Shown: positions 34,901 to 46,670, counted from the first letter of the stretch. The stretch: 64,000 nt of DNA from Papaver somniferum (GCF_003573695.1 NC_039364.1:232106784-232170783), one strand, 5' to 3'. Made by a program: numbers and translations. The notes: generated from the sequence alone by a model not told the origin.

Positions 34901-35492
34901 CGGCCGTATATCCGTGACCCTCGCCTCGGTCTGTCCACTCATTCATCAAACGGAAAGTGTTGCCATTCCACTGAGTCAAGGCCCGATACGGACGAAGCTG
35001 CGACAATACCTCATAGTAGAAAGGGCTGGTAGGGTTGTATAGAGGAAAGCGAAGGCCAAGTTCCAACTGCCCACGAGTGACGATGACCGCCTCGGACGAC
35101 TGCTCATGCTTATCGACATCGGTCTTCTTCAACACACCCTTTTGGCCCTAGACTAGAGTCACTTCATAGTTTTGAAAACCGAATTCTCCCTTCAACTGTT
35201 CAATAAACTCATCATCAGACAAGTCTTTGGAGACTCTCTTATCAGCCCTACATGAAAAAGAGGGAGAATCATCAGGAAAAAGGGAATTTATAGCACAATA
35301 ATCGTGATGGGAAGGACTCTCAAGACAAAATAAGGAATCAAGAGAAACAACATCGCCCTCGGAGAAGGTATCACTCACGCACCTTTTTTCAGTCATTGAC
35401 GGAGAAGAGTAGCCATGGCAGAAAGCGAACCGAGAGATATGAACTTTGATGGAGAGAGAAGTAAAGAGAAGAACCAACCACGACTGTCGCAA
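31903..35492 (-). pseudogene. Antisense extra ORF (aORF) of the Tat element, multi-exon, broken
   Basis: Minus-strand coding sequence runs opposite to gag-pol. A likely start is ATG 35396 (MTEKRCVSDTFSEGDVVSLD). An N-terminal part with LELGLRFPLYNPTSPFYYEV resembles proteins annotated as 'putative gypsy type transposon' (Pfam PF04195). The C-terminal part is charged and coiled-coil-like (LEAALRRQEIRKLEVALQQE). Canonical introns are visible: 34572-34499, 34411-34326, 33845-33771, and one starting at 33646. That last one contains a hAT MITE. Damage: an in-frame TAG after YEVTLV (about 35148), a frameshift near 34870, and stops at about 32608 and near 32210. Extra antisense ORFs at this position are known in plant Tat elements; their role is unknown. 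Confidence 0.65.
32967..33547. mobile_element. hAT-type MITE within the aORF intron
   Basis: The ends are TAGGGGTGTCAA and TTGACAGCCCTA. The 8-bp target duplication is GTCTAGAT (32959-32966) and GGCTAGAT (33548-33555), 7/8. Both outer parts are packed with GGGTCCGG, CCGGACCC and GGGTACCCG motifs; the middle is AT-rich. There is no ORF. It inserted after the Tat element was in place or was carried by it. Confidence 0.85.
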
Positions 35493-35814
35493 ACCTCACA
35501 AACAGAAACAGTGAAGATGAAGACTAAGAAGATAAAAAGGGTCACCGGAGTTAATGGCGTCGGTAAGAAAGGAAGGTGAAGAAAAAGAAAGAAAAGCGCT
35601 TGGTTTATTTGAAAATGACGAATAGAGGAAAGAGAACATAAAGGGGGATATTTATAGGATGAATTGTCTTGACCGATAGTAGCGGTTACAAGTCATAAAG
35701 GGATGTTTAGTGGGGAAATGCATGAAGGAATTCTTGGCATGCTCAAGGACGTGGGAAGATGGAATGATTTTCTTTCCCTCGTGCCAAGCACACGAGCGAA
35801 AGAAGGGGCATAAA

Positions 35815-36519
35815 TGTAGTTGTAGATAATCCACAGGGTTAGGTGGCGAGATCTTAAGCTATGATACACCGAAGAGAAAAGAGCGGCGAAGCACAGGATA
35901 GAACCAAATAGCGCAAAGAGCAAGGTGTCACGTGGGTCGGACGTGACGGCCCTATAGTTGTTGGATGGGACGTGACCCTTATCCTATGACAAGTCGGAAG
36001 GACGATCAGAAAGCACTCGGTCAGACAAAGGGAGATGGTCAAACAATGGGACGATGAGAAAGAAGGGCGACATCGTGTCAACCAGACGATCAGGTCTCGG
36101 CCTCGGGTGAAGAACTATCAAAGACCAAGACTCTATCGGCCATACTAAAAAGATGGGCGAGCGCCAACACAGGCCCGATAGGGAACATCTAAACTGATGT
36201 AATGTGACCAACATTGTAATTATTTTGTATGTAGACCTTGGCCTATAAATACAAGGGCTGGTCGAGAGAGAGAGGGGCAGGTTGAAAGAGAGAGAAACAA
36301 GACACTACATTTGAGAGTTTGAGAGTTACACCATTTGAGAATGAGAGAACACCTTGTAATCAAAGAAAAGAAATAATAACATTCATCCTTTCACCCCGTG
36401 GACGTAGGTAATCATACCGAACCATGTATATCTTTGGTCTATGTTTATTGAACATCTTTACTTAGTTTTAATTTATCTTCTATACCATAGGATGTAGTGT
36501 GTGGTTTTATGCCGCTACA
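35815..36519 (+). repeat. 3' LTR of the Tat element
   Basis: 705 bp. It pairs with 23481-24186 and ends ccgctaca directly before the GTTTG duplication and the resumed P450 intron. Confidence 0.92.
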
Positions 36520-36609
36520 GTTTGTTTTAGTTTCTCTTATCCTCAATTCTTGGTTTTTCAATAATCTACGCTTGCACTTGATCATTTTCAACTTGAATGG
36601 ATTTTACAG

Positions 36610-37218
36610 GACGCATTTTTCGCTGGAACTGATACTTCTGCTGCGACACTGGTTTGGACTATGACGGAGCTAATCAGGAACCCAACAATCATGAAGAGAG
36701 CGCAAAAAGAGGTTAGATCGTTAATTGGAATTAAGAAAATGGTTGAATAAAGCGATCTTCATAAACTAAGTTACACGAAGTTAGTGATTAAGGAAGCACT
36801 CAGACTGCATCCTCCTGCACCATTATTAGTTCCAAGAGAAATTAGAGAGAACTGCACGATTAACGGATCCGGCATTCCAGTCAAAAAAAGCGTTATTATC
36901 AATACAAAAGCAATTTCAACTAACCCAAAATATTGGAGAAACCCAAACAAATTTCATCCCGAAAGATTCCTAGACACTAATATTGACTATAAGGGTCAAG
37001 ACTTTGAGTTGTTACCATTTAGGGGCGGAAGAAGAGGCTGTCCTGGAATCAGTTTCTCGGCGGTGCTTGTCGAACTAGTCCTTTCAAATTTACTGCATTG
37101 TTTTGATTGTAAATTGCCTTCGGATATGAAAATAGAAGAAGTTGATATGAGTGAAGCTTTTGGACTTACGATGCATAAGAAGGTTCCTCTCTGCCTTTTA
37201 GTTGATAACCATAAATGA
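36610..37218 (+). pseudogene. CYP71-like cytochrome P450, copy C, exon 2 remnant
   Basis: The intron resumes at 36520 after the Tat element; the acceptor is tttacag and exon 2 starts at 36610 with GAC, as in copy B. It keeps a near-canonical I-helix (FAGTDTSAATLVWTMTEL), EALR for ExxR, PERF and the family stop at 37216-37218. A codon equivalent to Glu354 of copy B is TAA (about 36748), which truncates the product. The haem loop reads PFRGGRRGCPG, where the first glycine of copy B is replaced by Arg. A Copia element lies 29 bp downstream. Confidence 0.9.
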
Positions 37219-37417
37219 TGAGTGCAAATTTGTTTTAACGGAGGAAGTAGTAACAAGAGTATTTTAGCTTTTCACTTTCTTGTAATTACAACTCTTTAAT
37301 TACACACGTGTGTGGCTCACATTATTTCTTGTCAGACTCTTCTTTGTATTTATTACAGTGTAAGGATCACTTGTAATTCAATGAAGAATTCTGTTCACTC
37401 TTTGCTAAGTGTTACTA

Positions 37418-37427
37418 TGGTATCAGA
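37418..37427 (+). other. Primer-binding site of the Copia element
   Basis: TGGTATCAGA is immediately after the 5' LTR. It matches the 3' end of initiator methionine tRNA, the usual primer for plant Copia elements. Confidence 0.85.
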
Positions 37428-37520
37428 TACCTAGTCGATCCAATCTCCCACTCTTCTGCTCAATTCTGATCTTTTTCTTCTCTTTCAATCTTCATCTTCA
37501 TCATACTTCTCTCTTATGAA

Positions 37521-37722
37521 TATCAAGAAAGGAAATTCTACTATTGTTGCCTACACTAGTGAGATCAAGATTATTACTGATCAGTTAGCTGCTACTGGAT
37601 CTGTAATATCTGATGATGTAATATCAGGAAAGGAAATTCTACTATTGCTGCCTACACTAGTGAGATCAAGATTATTACTGATCAATTAGCTGCTACTAGA
37701 TCTGTAATATCTGATGATGAAA
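37521..37722 (+). repeat. 101-bp tandem duplication in Copia gag
   Basis: Two units start at 37521 and 37622 (tatcaagaaaggaaattcta and tatcaggaaaggaaattcta). 101 is not a multiple of three, so the duplication breaks the gag frame. Confidence 0.85.
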
Positions 37723-37745
37723 TTGTAGTTGTCACTTTAGATGGT

Positions 37746-40700
37746 TTGAATGTTGATTATAATTACTTTGCTATATCTGTAAGAATGAGAACTTCACATG
37801 TGTCAAGTCTTGAATTACATAATCTGTTGCTTAGTGAAGAGATGGTTATTAACAGTAAAATTGCAAGTTCTTCTCTTGAATTAACTAATAGAGAATTTTA
37901 TGTATCTGGCAATAACAATGGTAGAGGAAATTCTAGAGGTTTTCACAGGGGGGGTCGTACTTCATATTCTGGTAGAGGTTTTGGTAGAGGTGCTGGTATT
38001 ATACCTTCTCCAACAACAACTGCTTCTTATTCTGCTTCTATACCAAGACCTGCTTCCTTTGGTTCTAAAAATATTTCTTCTGGTGAAAGACCAACATGTC
38101 AAATATGTCACAAATATGGTCATGCTGCTGATGAGTGTTGTAATAGAATGAATTTCTCATATCAAGGGAGAAATCCTCCAACAAATCTACAAGCTATGCT
38201 TGCTTCTGCAAATATTATGGGACAAAATCCTTGGTATGTGGACTCAGGTGCAACACATCATTTAACTGCTGATGCTTCTAATATTGCTTCAACTTCTTCT
38301 TATGGAGGCACATATTTGTCACTACAGCTAATGGTGAAGGTATGCAAATTCATAAAACTGGTTCTTCTTTGGTCCAAATACCCAATAACAATGTTACTCT
38401 CAAAGATATTCTTCATGTTCCTTTAGCCTCACAGAACTTAGTTTCAGTTCATAAGTTTACCAGAGATAATCATTGTTCTCTGACTTTCACTTCCAATGAT
38501 TTTCCTGTAAAGGATGTGAACTCAAGACGGATTCTTTTTCAAGGTCCCAGTAAAGATGGTCTTTATCCACTACAAGGGGACATTATTTCTCCAGTTCCTT
38601 CAACAACATTTGCTTGTAGTAAACCTTCTTCAACTATATGGCATAGAAGATTATCTCACCCATCTTTTCAATCTCTTAGTAGGCTAGCTAGGATTCTCAA
38701 TATTTCAAATAAAACTCTTACTTGTACTTAGTGTCAAATTTGTAGAAGTCATAAGCAACCATTTCATATGTCTATGTATGTAACTACAGCTTCTTTGCAA
38801 TTACTTCACATGGATGTATGGGGTCCTTCTCCAGTTGTTTCTTCAAATAGATTTGGATATTATATCAATATCATTGATGATTACACAAAGTTCTGCTGGG
38901 TTTATCCTTTGACACTTAAGTATGATTTTAAGTCTACTTTTCATAACTTCAAAGTGTACATATAAAATCAGTTAAACTCACATGTCAAAATCATTAGGAC
39001 TGATGGAGGAGGAGAGTTTGTTAATAATGCTCTCACAAAAGTGTTACTTAATAGTGGTATTTCTCATGAAATTACTTGTCCACACACATCTGAACAATAT
39101 GGTGTGGCAGAATCAAAACATAAGCATCTTCTAGAGATAACAAGAACTTTTCTATATCAAGCTAGTTTGCCTTTTGAGTTTTGGTTTGATGCTTTATCTA
39201 CTTCCAATTATATCGTTAACAGATTACCAACTAGATCACTATCTTTTTCAGCTCCATTTCATTCCTTGTTCAACAAAGTACCAGATTATTTCTTTCTCAA
39301 ATTCTTTGGATGTTTGTACTTTCCTTGGTTGAAGCCTTATTCTAATAACAAATTGCAACCTAGAAGTGTACAATGTGTCTTTCTTGGATATAGTTCACAA
39401 CACAAGGATTACAGGTGTTTAGATCCATCTACTGGTAGAGTGTTTGTCTCAAGACGTGTTGTGTTTCATGAAGAGAGTTTTCCTTATAAAACATTGTCTA
39501 AACAGAGAACTACTGATTCTTTAATACTCTTTGGATTTTCCTAGTACTCCTGCTACTTTGGATACTTCTACAGCTATCACAGATATTTATGTGCTCAATG
39601 ATAATTCTATTACTTCAGCAACATCTACTTTTACTAATACTTTTGCACATACTTCTGATGATACTTCGACACATACTTCTGATGCTTCAAATATATCTGT
39701 TTCAACTAATACTTCTATGAACTCTCATCAAATGACTACAAAAGCAAAGGTTGGTACTTTCAAACCAAAGGTATTCTTCTCTACTAAATATGCCTTATCT
39801 GCTTCTCATATATCTCATTTTAATCACATTACTCCTACATGTTACACTCAATCTGCCAAAATTCCAGTTTGGTTAAACGTTATGCAGCTAGAAAATACAG
39901 CTTTACAAGATGCCGGCACTTGGTCAAAAGTACCACCTGATCCTACTCAAAATGTAGTGGGATGCAAATGGGTTTTTAAGATAAAGTACAAACCAGATAG
40001 TACTATAGAGAGACATAATGCTAGACTAGTAGCAAAAGGGTATAATCAAGTTGAAGGTTTTGATTTTACTGAAACTTTTAGTCTTGTTGTCAAACCTGCA
40101 ACTATCAGACTTGTTCTTTCTCTAGCTGTTAACTTTAATTGGAATATTAAAAAATTAGATGTGAGTAATGCTTTTCTTCATGCGGATTTAAAAGAAGAAG
40201 TATACATGAAACAACCTCATGGATTTGAAGATAAGGAACATCCTGATTATGTATGCAGTTACATAAATCTTTATATGGTCTTAAACAATCTCCTAGAGAT
40301 TGGTATGAAAATATAATGGATGTTCTAGTTGCAATTGATTTTATACCCTCCCAAGCAGATAGTTCTTTGTTTGTTCAGGATCTTGGCTCTAAGCTCACAA
40401 TCATCTTAGTTTATGTGGATGACATAATCATAACAGGGAATAATACCTCACATTGTGATTCTATAATTGCTTATCTTTTATACTAAGTTTCCAGTGAAAT
40501 ATCTAGGAGATCTTCCTTATTTTTTGGGTCTTGAGGTTAAAAGAAACATCAAAGGTCTTTTTCCAAGTCAGACAAAGTATGCACTTGACTTACTAGGTAA
40601 GACAAATTTGGTGGGTATCAAACCATGTTCTACTCCTTATTCTAGCTCACAAAGGATGAGTGCAACTGATGGTGACATTCTCTCCAACCCTACAGAATAC

Positions 40701-41386
40701 AGATCTATAGTTGGTTCTCTCCAATACTTAACCTGGACAAGACCTGAACTATGTTTTGCAGCTAATCAACTCTGTCAGTTTATGCAGACACCAACTTATG
40801 TACATCTCACAGCTGCTAAAAGAGTACTGAGATTTGTCAAAGGTACTCTAGATCATGGAACTCTATTCTCGAAAGGTTTTACTGCTCTTCAAGGTTATTC
40901 AGATGCAGAATGGGCAGGCAATCTGATGATAGAAAATCAACAAGTGGATATTGTATATTCTGTGGAGATAATCCAGTTAGCTGGTCAGCTAAAAAGCCAG
41001 CAACCATTTCAAGATCCAACACTGAAGCTGAATACAAGTATTTGGCTTCAACTGCAGCTGAAGTTGTTTAGTTATGTAATCTTCTAAAAGACTTACATAT
41101 ATTTCTACCAACTTCACCTACTATTGCTTGTGACAATAAAAGTTCCATATCTCTAGCTTCAAATCCTATCTTTCACAGCAAAATGAAACATTTTGCATTG
41201 GATTTTCATTTTGTTAGAGAACTAGTTCAGTCTAAGTCGCTGCAAGTTATATATTTGTCAACTCTGGAGCAGGCAGCTGACATATTCACCAAAAGTCTTG
41301 CAGCACCACATTTTGAGTTTCTCAAATCAAAACTGAAGGTCTTAACACCCATTCACTTTGCGGGGGTAGTAACAAGAGTATTTTAG
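37746..41386 (+). pseudogene. Copia gag-pol remnant
   Basis: Pieces in order: gag with zinc knuckle CQICHKYGHAADEC (about 38097-38138); protease WYVDSGATHHLTAD (about 38232); integrase with WHRRLSHPSF, DDYTKFCWVYPL, RTDGGGEF and EQYGVAE (about 38640-39120); RT with VVGCKWVFKIKYKPD, LDVSNAFLHADL and YVDD at 40412-40423; RNase H YSDAEWAG (about 40900) and a CDNKSSISLASNP tail to 41386. Breaks: a frameshift near 38330, TAG at 38729-38731, TAA near 38963, frameshifts near 39540, 40250 and 40480, and a stop at about 41069. Confidence 0.92.
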
Positions 41387-41568
41387 CTTTTCACTATCTT
41401 GTAATTACAATTCTTTAATAGATGTCTTTGTTGTTTTCTATGGTTGAGATTTCCACACGTGTGTGGCTCACATTATTTCTTGTCAGACTCTTCTTTGTAT
41501 TTATTACAGTGTACGGATCACTTGTAATTCAATGAAGAATTATGTTCTCTCTTTGCTAAGTGTTACTA
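41367..41568 (+). repeat. 3' LTR of the Copia element
   Basis: Starts after a G-rich polypurine-like tgcggggg and ends gtgttacta next to the GGAAG duplication. Confidence 0.9.
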
Positions 41569-41573
41569 GGAAG

Positions 41574-44060
41574 AACCTTGATTTTTTTTTTCTTTCTGAT
41601 CACGCTAGTATAGAAACGGGTTTAATGTTTGTAATTAAATGAACATTGAAATGGGCTTCAGACTTGATATTTTTGAGGAGGTCTTTTGGAACCGTTCTTT
41701 GGGCACCATCCCTTTTTCATGGGGACCATCATTCCAATTTTAGAAGGTCATTATGAAGTAAATCTAAGTCACCCTTATCTAGATATTTATGTTAATACCA
41801 AAATTATCCTTTCTAATTATGAGTATAAAATTAGTTAGTTTCATAGTTGGTTAGTTAATTGATTAAGTTAAGTTAATTAGTGATTATTAGGTTAAATTTA
41901 TAAGTGGTTTTTTCAGAAGAAAAATTATTAAGAGAGAAGAAGAAGAGGGTTTTGAATTTTTCTTTTTTTGAGATGATTCATTTCAAAATGAGGGTTTTGG
42001 GTATATATGAATACTTCAAATTTAGTTAATGTTGTTTGAATTGGCAAAACTTTTGAAAAATAAAATAAAATTATAAACTGATTTCGGCTATGGCAATAAA
42101 GTTCGGCTACTGATAGGTGTTTAAAAACACCTCTCTGAGCATCGATTGGTTATGCTTTCTTAACTAGTTTTCTTGCAAATTGTATTCTTTGCTTTCTTTT
42201 ATATTTTATGGGAATTTTGGAGCTTATTCCCGAAAAGAACAAGAAATCGTCCAATTTGCTAAAGAGAGGCGGAATCATCATTGCATGAAAACCACTGCGG
42301 GCAATCGTGTGGGTGTTAAGAAACAACAAGATGAAATCGATTATGAATTACTAGAGGTAGCCAAAATAGGCAGTCATTTGATTCCAAACGGGTTTACTTT
42401 AAGCACCCGCTCAAGTTACTCAGGGCCACCATCCTCTTTGCCTTAATATAACACCAGAGAAGGTCGAGTCTTGTAGACAGCATACATACACGTGCAACTG
42501 CGTCATTTTCTTTACACCGAGCCGAGAAGAAGCTGCTGCCAAAATATCGACACCGGCAAGCTCGAGTCTGATGAATTCCGACATCGTTCAGAGCATATTT
42601 CAGAAGCATATAACATCACAGAGAATCCTAAAGAAGAAACGTATAGCAGTTGGGTTTTCACTTCTCTTACCTGTCTGTACATGTCACAGAATTGCAGTTG
42701 CCATTTGTGTTCGTGAATGGTTTATGAGAATGGAGGAGATTTAGACAGGGATTCGAAGTAGGCTTTGAAATATCAGGCATGGGTTCGCAATGAATTCTAA
42801 TTGGAAGCAACAGTTTGAGCCAGATTTGAATTTGAAGAAGAAACAAGCTGCTGCCATTGATTATAAGGTTAAAGCATGATGAGCAGAACCGATTGAAGTG
42901 TGTTGGAATGATTGAATAAATTGTTGGGTTGTGTATGAATTCAATTGTCGCAGGGAAGGAGCTGGAAGAATGGCCCTTTAGTAATCCAGCGAGCTTAAAT
43001 CCTGCTACCAGTTTAACGCTCAGAAGTTGTTTGTGAAAAGTCCTGAGTGTTTCTGCCATTGACAGTAACGATGAAGATGGCAGTGATACAATGGAGAGCA
43101 GACGAGGTTGAAGCTCGACAGAAAGGTGGTGTTCTCTCCTGTGGTTCATGGTAGCAATGGTCGAGTCTGGATGGAAGGATATCAGGCTGTGTCCCGTAAG
43201 ATGCTAGAGAAGGAATGATCTCTGTTGCAGTCGAGAACAGGTTGTTGCCGAGGGTTATGTGGATTATGTAGATGAATTAGATGGGGTTGTGTTTCTAAGA
43301 CAAGGCAAACAAGGTCATGGAGCTGGTGGACGTTTACAATGGGTTTTGTTGAGTTTGATGGTTGAGTTCCATTGAGCTAAAACAGTGGAATGAATATGTT
43401 GCTGCTGTAGGTATTATGGACTGAGCTTGGCAATGGATGGAGCTGATGCTGTGCTTATATGCAAGAAATCTGTGACGATGGTAATGGCAGAGATGCTCGG
43501 TTCGTGATGGTTTTGCCGGTAGTTGAGGAAGTGAACTGAACTTGTATGTGCAGCTGGCGATACAAGAGTTATGTGGTCTGTTTCAGTGAGATGGACATGA
43601 TGCTATTGTTGCCGTGACTGAACATGGACTGTGTTGATGGGTTTAGTGGAGTTCAGTCAAGATAGGAACTTGAGCTTGCTGTTGGTTTGATTTTCGAGCT
43701 GTCAATGGGTAAGCTATGGGCGCTGTTGGAGAATGAAGAACTTGAGCATGGTGATGTCATTGTTCGGTGATGCTGTTGATGGTCGATGGAGCTCGAGTTT
43801 ACTGTTGTACAGGGAAGATGGCAGTGGAGAATATTGAGGAGTTGCAGCTGGTAGTGACGGCTTGTATGATTTGCTGTTGTTGATTGCAGTGACGAGAAGA
43901 ATGGTGAAATGGTTGGCAGAGAAGCTTGAGTATGAGGTGCTGTCAGTTTTGGAAAACTGACAAGGCAAGAACGTAAGATGGGCTGGGCTTCTACAGCTAT
44001 TGCACGAAACCTTGAGGTCGTGTCTATGGATTCCTTTGCATGGCCAGATTTGGCCGTGAC
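41574..44060. other. Flank of copy C, then unassigned sequence
   Basis: The copy C 3' flank, recognisable by comparison with the sequence after copy D, continues to about 41680. Beyond it no gene family is recognisable. An ORF at 42180-42446 (88 codons) and a minus-strand ORF at 42667-43149 (160 codons, low-complexity hydrophobic) have no domain I can name. The 42900-43960 stretch is G/T-rich and non-coding in character and may be internal retroelement sequence. Confidence 0.4.
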
Positions 44061-44429
44061 TTATTTTGAGAAGGGAAAATTAGGCGCATGCCCCAAAAAA
44101 ATAATATTTTTATTGTCAGACCCACAATTAATTTTAGGTACCGTGACACCCATAGTTATTTCCATGACACCCATAATTATATGAAATTATTAAAAATGTC
44201 TGCATGACGGATTACGCATCCGCATGACGGGTTATGCATCAGGGGTATAATTGACAACGCAACTTGGATATAACATATCTAAAAATCCGCGCCTTGGAGT
44301 TTTACAAATTTTATATCGTTGGAAATCTTTTTAAGAGAGCTACCTAACGAGTACAAACAAGAATATCAAATTTTTGTTTTTCACGAAAAAATCGGAGATG
44401 ATCATCATTTTAGGCAAAATTTTCGAAAA

Positions 44430-44942
44430 CTTAATACATAACTATTATGCAGCCATCAAAAAAGACGCATAACACATTCTGCAGACGCATAACGAATTAT
44501 GCAAGCATTTTCTCCACTGCATAACAAATTATGCATTCGGATAACAAAGTTATGCATTTTTAACAAGTTATGTAACCATTGTTTTGGTTGATTTTAGTGC
44601 GTACATAAAAAAATTGATGCATAATGCACTATGCATCCATATTTACGGATGCATATCAGGTTATGCATCTATTTTATCGATGCATAAAAGATTGTGCAAC
44701 AATTTTCTCGATGCATAATGCATTATGCAGTCATATTTTCGGATGCATAACAGATTATGCATCCATTTTCACGACTGCATAATATGTTATGCAGATATTA
44801 TTGTAGGTGCATCACAAGTTATGCAGTCTTTGTTTTTGTTGGTTTTAATAGTGTGCATAATGTGTTATGGAACCGTTTTCTGGACTGCATAACAAATTAT
44901 GCAGCAAATTTTGTAGATGCATAATAGGTTATGCATCCATTT
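44430..44942 (+). repeat. Degenerate array of GCATAA/TTATGC palindromic units
   Basis: About a dozen spaced units such as tgcataacaaattatgca, gatgcataatgcattatgca and tgcataatatgttatgca are separated by variable T-rich spacers. Each unit is an imperfect inverted repeat. Related single units occur from about 44205 (catgacgggttatgcatc). No ORF. Confidence 0.75.
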
Positions 44943-45284
44943 TTAAACTCTTCCAAGTTATTTACTTAATCATTTGTAATCCTTCTTGTTAAGGTGATTT
45001 GGGTTGAAATGTATTTGCAGCTGCTGCACAAAACAAGGAACTTAATACGTCAGTGCTCTATCTCATAGCTCCACTGCCACTATGAATCACTAACTCAATC
45101 ATCGTCACTTGAGTGGAAATATTTTCATTAGCACTAGGCATTAGCATCAGGTAATGACACCACTTGCACTAGTTTTATGCTTCAAAAAGAAAAAAAAGAA
45201 CTAGAACTAGTTTTCATTAGCTCGTTCCATGTACAGATGCTAACATTACTGGCACTATATATTTTACCAAACACGTACAAGATA
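44943..45284. other. Spacer without a recognisable gene
   Basis: Nothing supported on either strand. Confidence 0.4.
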
Positions 45285-45292
45285 CTTACTGC

Positions 45293-46662
45293 TAGAGCTG
45301 GCAAACGGGCGGGCCGGGGCTGGCTTGTTACGGGTTACACGGGTTCGGGTTAACACGGGTCAAAACCCGCGGGTTGATATTCTTCACGGGTGGTCATTTC
45401 ATCAACCCGCACCCGTAACGGGTTAAACCTGCGGGTTCACGGGTTAACCCGTTTATGGTGAGTCAACTCGCCAGAAACCGATTTATGGTGAGTCAACCTG
45501 CGGGTTCACGGGTTACAACCACCAGCCACCTGTAGGAGCATCTCATGACTCAACAACATATCATCTTGCACATCAACAAACCACCAGTTCAGTTCATCCA
45601 ACATTACCCATTCCTACTAGCAATTCAAAGTAACTCATCTTCCAGACAACTACCTCCTCCCTTAACACCACAAAGCTACCATCTTAAAGCAAAACCCCTA
45701 TCAGTTCATACACCAACACCACCAGCCATATCATCACCTCAGTTATATTTACATTCATTTAAACTTCCAACTCAGGAACCTTAATTTATAATATGGGGAA
45801 GAACATGAGAGAAACCCTAATTCAGTGAATTCATAATTTTACAAATAACTCAAATTAAACCTCCATATAACCGATTCAACTTTAATTGAACAAATCCATA
45901 TAAGATTCATCAATTCGTATTCAATTTTACTCAAGATAAATTCAAATTACAAGAACCCTAAATTACCTTTCTCACGAGAACAGCTTCACCTCATCGATTA
46001 AACAGCAACCCCCTATGAAATACTTGATTCCACCCTCAATTCATCATAAACTTCAACGAATTCGGAATCTCAAAAACCCTAAAGTAATCCTCAGATCAAT
46101 ACATCCCTAATTCGAACCCAAATCAAAAATAAAAATATTCAATTAAACAAACCCATCTCTAATTTATTCTTAATCATCATCTAATTCGATTTCCAATTAA
46201 ATTTACAGAAAATCCCTAATTCTCGATTACCCTTCTTCTTCACTCTGAGTTGTATCGACAACTACCTCAGCTCCTTCATCATATGTAAAAACCCATTGTT
46301 GATTTTACTCAATCACTTCTCACTCTCATCTCGTAAGCCTCTCACAGACGAAGAACAGGAAGAAAAGAAGAAGAAAGAGATGAGAAGGAGAAATAAAAAC
46401 GAAGAAGAAGAAGAAAGGATAAAGAATAAGAGAAATGACTCCTGCTCGACACGTTTTGGTGATAAGACCAAATTAAATTGGAAGTACGGGTTTACGGGTT
46501 AACCCGCGGTTTTGCGGTCCGGGACGGGTTAACCCGTTTCTCGACGGGTCACCATTTCTACAACCCGAACCCGGCTTGTTTAGAAACCAGCCGGTCCGGG
46601 TTCGGGCTTTCACGGTCCGGGCACGGGTTAACCCGCGGGTTTCGGCTTGTTTGCCAGCTCTA
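45293..46662. mobile_element. Non-autonomous hAT-like element 2 (1.37 kb)
   Basis: The ends are TAGAGCTGGCAAAC and GTTTGCCAGCTCTA with a perfect 8-bp duplication CTTACTGC (45285-45292, 46663-46670). The left 195 bp and right 180 bp are nearly identical to hAT-like element 1. The middle (about 45530-46480) is different. On the minus strand it is CT-rich, resembling a plant 5' leader, but no coding exon is recognisable. No transposase. Confidence 0.9.
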
Positions 46663-46670
46663 CTTACTGC

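Larger units (their letters stand above)
23481..36519 (+). mobile_element. Ty3/Gypsy retrotransposon, Tat lineage, 13.0 kb
   Basis: LTRs at 23481-24186 and 35815-36519 begin TGTAG and end CTACA. The 5-bp target duplication is CTTTG (23476-23480) and GTTTG (36520-36524). Copy B has GTTTG here, so the left copy has since mutated. By eye the LTRs differ at about 38 positions over 706 bp, roughly 5%, so the insertion is not recent. Order inside: gag, protease, RT, RNase H, a second RNase H, integrase, tandem repeats, then an antisense extra ORF. Two RNase H domains plus an antisense ORF before the 3' LTR are known marks of Tat-lineage elements. Multiple stops and shifts make it non-autonomous now. 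It sits in the intron of P450 copy C in the same orientation. Confidence 0.93.
37248..41568 (+). mobile_element. Ty1/Copia retrotransposon with short, non-canonical LTRs
   Basis: LTRs lie at 37248-37417 (170 bp) and 41367-41568 (202 bp; the 5' copy lacks about 33 bp). They start TAGTAACA and end TGTTACTA instead of TG...CA. The 5-bp duplication GGAAG (37243-37247, 41569-41573) is perfect. Copy D has the uninterrupted sequence cggaggaagaatcttgat, confirming the ends. TGGTATCAGA follows the 5' LTR directly. The Copia order gag-PR-INT-RT-RNase H is clear, but many stops and shifts make it dead. It sits in the 3' UTR of P450 copy C. Confidence 0.93.

Noticed and set aside
42180..42446. 88-codon plus-strand ORF
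   Set aside because: No domain and no homologue I recognise; surrounded by repeats.
42667..43149. 160-codon minus-strand ORF
   Set aside because: No recognisable motif, low-complexity hydrophobic composition, and no sign of a promoter or conserved splice context.
44430..44942. CRISPR-like array
   Set aside because: Units are degenerate palindromes at irregular spacing in a plant genome, with no cas genes.
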